Assembly (NCBI GenBank): GCA_010015655.1
Contig: ML976738.1
Coordinates: 121,971-185,970, forward strand
DNA from: Bimuria novae-zelandiae CBS 107.79
Taxonomy: Eukaryota; Ascomycota; Dothideomycetes; Pleosporales; Didymosphaeriaceae
Length of the DNA stretch: 64,000 nucleotides
Direction of reading: 5' to 3'
Under the pieces are notes generated by a model. That model ran no database searches, was not told where the DNA came from, and worked only from the letters and a program-made list of their open reading frames with translations. Made by a program: the position numbers and the translations under genes. Each line of letters begins with the position of its first letter. Positions within the stretch are counted from its first letter, which is position 1. Shown here one piece after another: positions 55,152 through 64,000 of the stretch.

Positions 55152-58053
55152 ATGGTCGCTCAATGCGAAAGCGAGCGATCACCAACAGGGGCGGGGATCT
55201 AGTTCCGCGACCCGACGGTACCATCGTGTTCGAGCTGTGTGCACTGACGTTTGGTTGTGCGTCCAGCGTGTCTCTTAGTCAAGACTCCAAGCTAGTAGGG
55301 GTCTGCTGTAGAGGAGGGTCGTGTTAGATACGTGGGGTGGCATAGTTTGCAATAAACCACCACGCCTCCGTTATACTGCCCGATGTGATGCGAGTCAGGG
55401 CACACCCCACCGACTGATGTCGGTTCGCGAGACTGAAGTGTTGAAAAAGTATCCATTCTGATTCAGCACCAGAAAGATGTTCCAAAACTAAGTGGACTGC
55501 TGGGCTGGAAAAGTGTTGAAAGGTTTCCTGCGACTTCTGCAATCCTCGTCGACCCAAGTTCATTAGACGTGTTTTGGACTGGGAGACGTTTTCCCTAAAC
55601 AAGCACCCTATGCATGTATCTTTGGCACATACAGATGTTTGGCTGAGATCTGTACTTCCGACTGCACGTTGTGTCTCGACTACTGGAGGTCCAGTTGTTC
55701 ATTAGGGTGTGACCTCGATGTCGCTCCGCAACAGTACTGCTCGAAAGATCGGACAGTTGTGTTCCAGTTACAGTGGAATGGATGGAGTGGAATGGATGGC
55801 GTGCGAGCGATTGTGCTTCTTTGCACATGCGTTAGCTGAATAAGTGTGCCAAATATGAGACCTGATAGCCGCAACTGCCAACGAGGCTGGTGCTTCCAAC
55901 CCTATGACCGGTATGCGATCTCCCAGCGACTGTGTGGATAGAGGTGGTGTCCGGCGACGCCAAGCCGTTCGTAGCATAGGCTGGGAGCATCACTGTCCAT
56001 GGACGATTCGGAAGAGTACCTATTCGGAGAGCCCCTGCATAAGCTCGTGGACTGACCTGGTGATCCGAATTCAACTGTAAACAGTTGGTTGGGCAGCTCT
56101 CCAATGATTGATCTAATTCGGGACGCGCATGAATAGGGTCCGGGGTAACGAGACAGCAAGGGCAGGGGGTTGGAGCTGGGGTTCGAAAGAGAATGCGAGG
56201 TGGAAGGCGTCCGTATTTCTAATCGAGGCTTTGTTCAGCCGTGGTATTGGGTCGCCGTTAGAGCGGACAAGATCTGCAAGGCGTGCCGGACACAGAAAGG
56301 TCGGTGGTGTTTCGGCAGGGAATGATCCGGGGAGGCTGTGAGGGCTGACGGGATGCAACCCGACAGAGGTGACGAGATGAGAATGTGAGGGTGGCTTTGG
56401 AGCTAGTGTATCATGACTGAGAACAGAATGCGAACAGATGCACGTCTCGCCCGACGGGACGTAGCCGTGAAGCAGGCAGGGACCGTATGGCCACCGAAGG
56501 CTAGCGCGGCGAGAGGACGCACAGCGTGGAGATGACTATCCGAGGACGTGGGTACGGCGGCGACGGTAATCAATGATTGGGTCGCTACATGAAAGGTAAT
56601 GGCATTTGTCGCCAACACATATATCACCCACCCCAGACGGTGCAGACGAGGGGCCTCGGCGGTGGGATGGAGACGCGAATGCAGCCAGGACGGCGGCGAA
56701 TTTGTGGTTGTGGCTGTTGATCGGATGGAAGTGAGCCTGCTGGAAGGAAGGCACGTCCATCGCCACTACAGTTGAAGGAAGGAGCGATCTAGGTACCCCG
56801 GCGTGGTGAATGTCCATGATTTTCGCGCCGCTCGGGTGGACAGTCCCAGACGGACGGGACGCGCACCGAAAGTAACCTCCCGCGCACTCCCGCGGTGCGC
56901 TAGCGACGACCCCCGAACAAGGCAGCACGATGAATGTGTGACCTAAACCACGTCCGGGAGCTGCCAAAGACGCCTCCTGGGCCATTACCTAAACGCCGCT
57001 CGCAACTGTGCGTATTGGAAAGGCCTTGCTTTGCCTGGGGCTCGTGCGTCCCGCCACGCCGGCGAGGGCCAGTCTGATGCATTACACTGCCGCACCCATC
57101 GTTCGCTCCACTTGGTCGGCAGAGGCCGTCGCTCTACGTGATTAACTGACGGCGGAAGCCAGCGTCCTCCACGTGTGCTCGCTGTCCGGCACTACTCGTG
57201 CTAAACTACTCGACACCTGTGGCATCAAGACCTTGCAACAGAAGCGCGCCTTGGACGAAGAGCCTCCACTCCAAGTCGAGATCCTCGCCTAGAATTTTGT
57301 TCAATCTACAGCCAAACATTCATGATTGCGCATGGCGGCGTCCCCCTTCACTGCCCTAGGACAGTTGCAAACCCCAGACCCGCCACGCTTCCAAATCGGC
57401 CGGAGATAATACATCTCGCTCGCGCCTGTACGGCGCAGTGGGCATTGGTGGGCAGCCCCCAATGTGCTCTACTAGTGTCGAGATGGCCGATGACCCCCAC
57501 ACGCTGCAACTTGAGACGACTCTGGCCCAGCCACAGCTATTCACTCGTCTCCGATCAGGGATCTAGATGCCAAGCTTGTCCCGCACCTGCAAACTGATGT
57601 ACCTCTAAGACAGGGATCCCTTTCACAATTTCATGGTCTCCTAGCTCCCACTAAAACAGTGCCTAGTGCTGAGCATCGCTGAGCCCTCTCTTCGTCACTT
57701 CTTGGCTGCATGGCGAATAGTTTCCATCTCCGGCTGCCCTCTCCACTCCTGGCCTGTTTGGTACACATTCACCTCGTCGTCATCCTTACTACCGCGGGAT
57801 GTACCCGAGTAGTCTTCCATTCGGACATCTAGTTATATTCCCCACTTCCTCAGCTAATGATCATACACTTCCCCACGCCATATCTCATACCGTCTCTCGT
57901 ATACATATTCGCTTCTTAGTCCACTGATATTCTACCTCTACCACGTCGGCTCTGTCCGCTATTGCTGCCGTCTCTTCGCTTGTTCTCTACCCGTCTCGTG
58001 GGCATAGCCTTCTGGCGTACGCTATCCTACCAGCACAGACTTGTTTATCAGCA
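55152..58053. other. 2.9-kb region without a supported gene; probable promoter of the zinc-finger gene
   Basis: Normal-composition DNA with only overlapping short ORFs on both strands. A short tandem GTGGAATGGATGG(A/C) occurs twice near 55771-55800. From about 57600 to 58053 the plus strand becomes pyrimidine-rich (CTCTACCACGTCGGCTCTG), suggesting a long 5' leader for the gene starting at 58054, as often seen for fungal regulators. Confidence 0.45.
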
Positions 58054-59628
<1,575 letters not shown>

Positions 59629-61306
59629 CCACACCATAACGACGACCTGTATAAAGTAGGAAGATGGCACGATTACGGTGCATGATATTAGGAGTTTGGC
59701 GTGCGATACAGAAGGACATCATCAGCTACGGGGGGTGAGGGAGTCTGAATGGCGAGGCATGATACCCAATCTGGAGCAGAAACGGCGCGAGGCTACGGCC
59801 TCTGTTTTATTTCCTATCTGCAGCCAGCGCTCATTGTCGCCAATATCATTAATGTCACTATCATGTATGTTGTATATACGTCAGTCTTGCATCTATGGAA
59901 GTCAATCAGGTACACTCTACGGTCTCAGACCAGGTTCTGGAGTGCCTTCCTATTGTGCGGAAGAGTTGGGGCAGCTGAAATCTTAGGGAACTGACAAGCA
60001 TTCACTCATCCGCATTACCATCACCATTAGGTTCGCAACCCTTTTCAATTCCCTTGTGATGCATCAGGCCATCTTTCCGTAAATCCTTTACATGCAGCCT
60101 GTGCACAACTCCCGCTTCTTGCTTAACATAGAGATCTTAGCTTAATCCCGCAGGTAGCGCATCTCCGCACCGATGAGATCCTATCTGCGTCCGCATTCCC
60201 TCATCGTGCTCACCAACTTTCACCACGAACCAATCAATAAGCCAAGTGAGAAGTCACTTCGTCGCAATTATGTATTGCGAGTCTACTATGGAGGGACCTC
60301 CCTGCATCATCTTTCACCGCTTCACTGAGGGAGCTGCAACTGCGTGCGTTTCGGCTAGCTACTGCAGCTCGACATGGCCGCCCAACGCAGCTGCGAGTGC
60401 AGACATACGTGCGAATCGGCGGGCTCCAGTCAAGCCTATTCGGAGACATGCGACGTGCTCGCACAACCCGGGTCGTCCTTGCTGCCCGTCGCCAGCAAAT
60501 GAGCGCTTATCAGTGCCCAACTGCGCGACTTAACCATCAATTTGAAGGTGACTCTACGGGCGTGGAGAGATACCCGTGATCAGGTTTGTCGACTAATTAG
60601 TGTACCCTATTCCTACACAAACGCGCTGTTCCGACGGCGAGAAGGCCCGATTGTGGGCGTGGACGTGGATCACACACCCACCCGCCCTTAGCATTGGCAG
60701 GACGTCCGACTGTTCTGCCAACATCTTGGTGGGCGCATCTGCAGTATCTGATCACGCACATGAACTGCTGTGTTCGCTCAACGACGTGGCTCGCGCGCTC
60801 CCACATTCTGCAGCATCGAGCTCTCAAGCTCGGGCGGCCATCCATCCCACGCTTGTCTCCCACCTCGCGCCCCGCCTGTTCCAATCACAGCCTCACTGGC
60901 TCCACGCACTTTCTCCTGCTTCACGTCTGTGTCCACTCCGCTTTGGAACGCACTTGAGGCTTTCCTTCGCCACCTCGTTACCGATGTGCTAGCGGCGAGG
61001 TTTTGGAGAGAGGGCGCGCCTCATTCTAAGAGATCTACGACCGCACGTGGGCGGACTGGGACGTTCATGTTCGGGTTCGGATATGGATGGGTCGATCATC
61101 CGGAACCCTTCCTACACTGTCGACGAAAATCGCTGAAATGAATGATTATCATATGAGTGGACACTCTAACATGAACTGCATTATACGTTGAGCTCGAACA
61201 TTAGTAGCGCTTCCGAGTATTCTTTTTCGCTCGTAGCACGGGGTGTTATAAGTGGGCTCGCACACATCACAGGGCATTATCCGAGATCTTGAGAGAGAAA
61301 AATGGG
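59629..61306. other. No gene supported
   Basis: About 1.7 kb downstream of the zinc-finger gene with only overlapping short ORFs (up to 130 codons at 60600-60992, mirrored by a minus-strand frame). No motifs, RNA genes or repeats recognised. Confidence 0.45.
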
Positions 61307-61735
61307 CTAGAGGTACTTGTTGCTGGTACGAGATAGTGCTTCATCTTTTGCAGATGCTATGTTGTCGATCACGTAGACATTTGCTGTATCTTTCTTTGCT
61401 CGCTGTCGCTCTTCGTAGTGCTTGAGTAGCTGATCAATGATCTCCCCTCAGTAGCGCCGATCAGATGGGATCGTGACCCACTTTACTTGGAGGTTAGCGG
61501 ATGACGTACCCTCTGAGGAGCTGTTGTTGTCATTGTTGTTGGTGACAAAGGTTGCGTCGTGGACAGACTGCGATTCTGCAAAGACAGTATGTCCCTGTTT
61601 TGAAAACCAGTGGCAATGAGGAAGCTGTGAATGCTGGCATGCGGGAAGGGCAAGAGCGGTGAGCACTATCCGCCCCAATTCGCGCACACAAGCATTTTTA
61701 CGACCCTCCACCAGCCGCGCGCAACCGTTCCGCAC
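61307..61735 (-). pseudogene. Possible protein-coding remnant with an in-frame TGA
   Basis: A minus-strand frame of 95 codons (61448-61735) ends with LQVKWVTIPSDRRY then TGA. The same frame then continues for 46 codons as GEIIDQLLKHYEERQRAKKD through ALSRTSNKYL to TAG at 61307-61309. The sequence after the TGA has protein-like, amphipathic composition, and a Trp codon (TGG->TGA) would restore RRYWGEIIDQL. No family recognised and no start confirmed. It could be a pseudogene, a spliced exon or chance. Confidence 0.3.
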
Positions 61736-64000
61736 CTTGAGTAGCCTTTAGTAAACGTTCCAGCATCCGCCGCCGTGGGGTGTGCAATGTATCTGCAATC
61801 TTCTCCTACCTCCGCTGGACAGAAGCAGTATGGACGTCCGCGCATTGACGCGATGAGTGGACTCTTCTCATCTCGACAGCGGAACAGTGACATCTTTTAA
61901 CGTCCGAAGATATCGAGCACGTGCGGTTACATTCACTTGGGACGCACGCTGTCAGGTCTCAAAGCTTATTGCTCCCACCTCGGAGTTCGGCAGAAGCGAC
62001 GCCTTCCCGGAGCCATCTGAGGCCTGCAGTTCTTGATCGCGCAACAACGTTCGACTTTCAGAATTCTGTGCACGCGGGTTAGGAGCCCATGGGGCCAGCC
62101 CCCCTTCCATGAGAGGATTCTCGCACGCTCCAGATGTCCAGGTCCACGCGGCACAAGGTCGAGCCTGGAACACAGATTCAGGAGTAGACGATGTAACAAT
62201 CATCGCGGGAAATCATGCAGTACGACAGCTGGATCTCTCGCTGTCCGGGCTCCAATCAAACACGCATGCACTGAGCAATTTTTTCATTCGCCAGGTTATC
62301 TGAATGGCCACCATGCACCCCGCGCCGCCATCTAGAACATCTCACCGCTGGAAGGATATGCACAAAGTCCATTTTGCACACCGTATACCGGACCTAGGAC
62401 GCCGTGTATACTCCCTGATGTCGCCGTGAGATTTGTTGTGGAAGCCCGAGCTCTCTCCCCACTATCCAAAGATACATCCTACCCACGTGCTGGCCCCAAA
62501 ATGGGAATGCCCAACCCCCAACACATTGTCAGGGTTAATTATAGCCTTAGGAAATTAAAGTTTCGGCCCGGATACCGCACGTGTGCAGTTCAGAAGTTGC
62601 GGCTGCGCGTGTATTGCCCTGGAGGAGTAGCGTGGAGGGAGTCTTATTGATTGTCAAAGATGGTATCAGCGAGCGAAACACGAGAATGGAAGGTGTTTGT
62701 GGCGCCGGGTGGGATTCCAGGCGCCCATTTAAGGACTGCGAGGGCGTTATGTAATACATTGCGTTCGAATTGCTGCGTGGGTAGGCGGATTGGGAAATGG
62801 ATGAGGATACATGGAACGTTAAGAGAAGGCTCTCGTATACGACGGATGGTGACGTCCAGATTCTTCACCAACAGATCTATGGCGCAGCCGCCACGCTGAG
62901 AGCGAACCTGGTTGCTGGGTCCATCTCCCTCGCCCACAAGACGCCGTCTATCGAATCGCAGCACGCGAGTGCGCGACGCCAGAACGTGCGCCCTCCTCCT
63001 GTACGACTTTGCTCCTAGCACGCCGGTACTCCTCGCTCTGGACTCGATATGCTTAGCAAGCCCAGCTGAGCGCTTTCTGCAGCGCCGTACTACACGCCTC
63101 CATCGTCGGCGTTGCGCGCACCATCACCGTGCAGCCTTCCATGTCATATAGAAGACGAAAGCGTCTCGCCGCTGTGCAACACAACGAGCCTCTCCCATGG
63201 CGTCCTAACACATTCCATTTGACCGGGCCCTTTGGCGTTCTCCTTCACGACAGCCACCTCTTCCCCGCACAGCATCGCGAAAACTGCCTGCGTACCATCT
63301 CCATGCTCACAGTCGCACAATCACACTTCTGCGCCCGAACCCCTGCTTTGGTTCCCATTTATCCGGCATGGCGTCGCAGATTCCGATCGCGGTTCCAGCG
63401 CTGTGGGAAGGCAGGCGTCGATGGCGCGTTAAAAGCACCCTGCAGCTTTGTTCCATCGTAGCTGTGGTTGTGGAGGGATCGCGGGATGGTGGGAACCGGG
63501 GCTGGTATGTTGTGTTTTTTTGTACTAAGGTACCGACGCCGTCTTTTGCCTAAATCGGGCGTGATGTATGAGATGCAATATTGGGGATAAGGAACATGTC
63601 AGGGACCGGGTGCGATGCACGCGAGGTTGGAAATGTCCTAGGAAGCCTTTGTAGGTTGGTGTGGAGGAGTCCCGAGAGATTGGGGAACAGCGGCTCGGGT
63701 TCGGTTTGCAGGCTGAGGATGTTTGAGGAGCGTGAGGGAGTAGATGTGCTTGTTTCTGTCCTGCTGTGCAGCTGGTGTGTGATAATGCACCTGGCCGTTA
63801 ATGCTGGCATCCTAATGTTCTTGGGTGGGGCACAGCATTGTGGTAGGGTGTGAAGAAGGTGCCATGGGTTCGAGTGCAATGGAGAGCGGACGATTCCCTG
63901 AGACTCGCGGAGATGGACGCATCAATCTGCAGTTCGTTGGCATCACTGCTGCGCATCTGCTCCATACCGATCAGACTCACCACATCCTTGGTACGTAGAA
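61736..64000. other. Right edge, no gene supported
   Basis: 2.3 kb of normal-composition DNA. The frames present (for example 62644-63021 minus, 125 codons; 63129-63461 plus, 110 codons) lack motifs and are mirrored by opposite-strand frames. Nothing else was recognised. Confidence 0.4.

Overview
This window looks like nuclear DNA of a filamentous ascomycete (Pezizomycotina; a Dothideomycete is my guess, not shown). Genes have several short GT..AG introns with CTAAC/CTRAC-like branch sites. Five recognisable fungal core genes are present. The DNA alternates sharply between balanced-composition gene islands and very AT-rich, stop-riddled repeat blocks. Paired terminal repeats differ almost only by CpA->TpA transitions, the mark of repeat-induced point mutation (RIP).

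Layout. 1-7.7 kb: a RIP-degraded repeat block with remains of several pogo/Fot1-type (Tc1-mariner, TA target) transposons, one with clear 42-bp terminal inverted repeats (4328-6426). It also holds two solo LTRs in opposite orientation, each with its own 5-bp target duplication. 8.7-9.6 kb: an alpha/beta-hydrolase gene. 9.66-25.56 kb: a nest of three Ty1/copia retrotransposons, all coding on the minus strand. An old outer element (109-bp LTRs) is split by element A (10247-15546, TSD TTAAT) and element B (16074-21335, TSD TAATC). 25.57-35.57 kb: a gene island with a broken hypothetical gene, a single-pass membrane protein, a YBL028C/DUF2423-type nucleolar protein, a Siz/PIAS SUMO E3 ligase and a trehalose phosphorylase (CCG-9 type).

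35.85-39.64 kb: two pogo elements 28 bp apart, the first carrying a young solo LTR; the first begins about 280 bp upstream of the trehalose phosphorylase start codon. 40.76-43.44 kb: the TUP1/RcoA/RCO-1 co-repressor gene with seven exons. 44.42-44.53 kb: an intron-containing tRNA-Phe(GAA). 44.5-50.96 kb: no convincing gene. 50.96-55.15 kb: a 4.2-kb TA-flanked element with 69-bp inverted repeats that contains remains of two unrelated transposases, pogo DDE and PiggyBac-like. 58.05-59.63 kb: a four-finger C2H2 transcription factor of the Con7 type. 59.6-64 kb: no clear gene apart from a probable pseudogene at 61307-61735.

The host genes do not form a pathway cluster. They are housekeeping or regulatory genes (SUMOylation, trehalose metabolism, global repression, morphogenesis regulator) dispersed among transposon islands. 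The most notable features are the repeat architectures: the retrotransposon nest, the solo LTR inserted after RIP, and the composite pogo/PiggyBac element. I found no CRISPR array, biosynthetic gene cluster or clearly new protein system.
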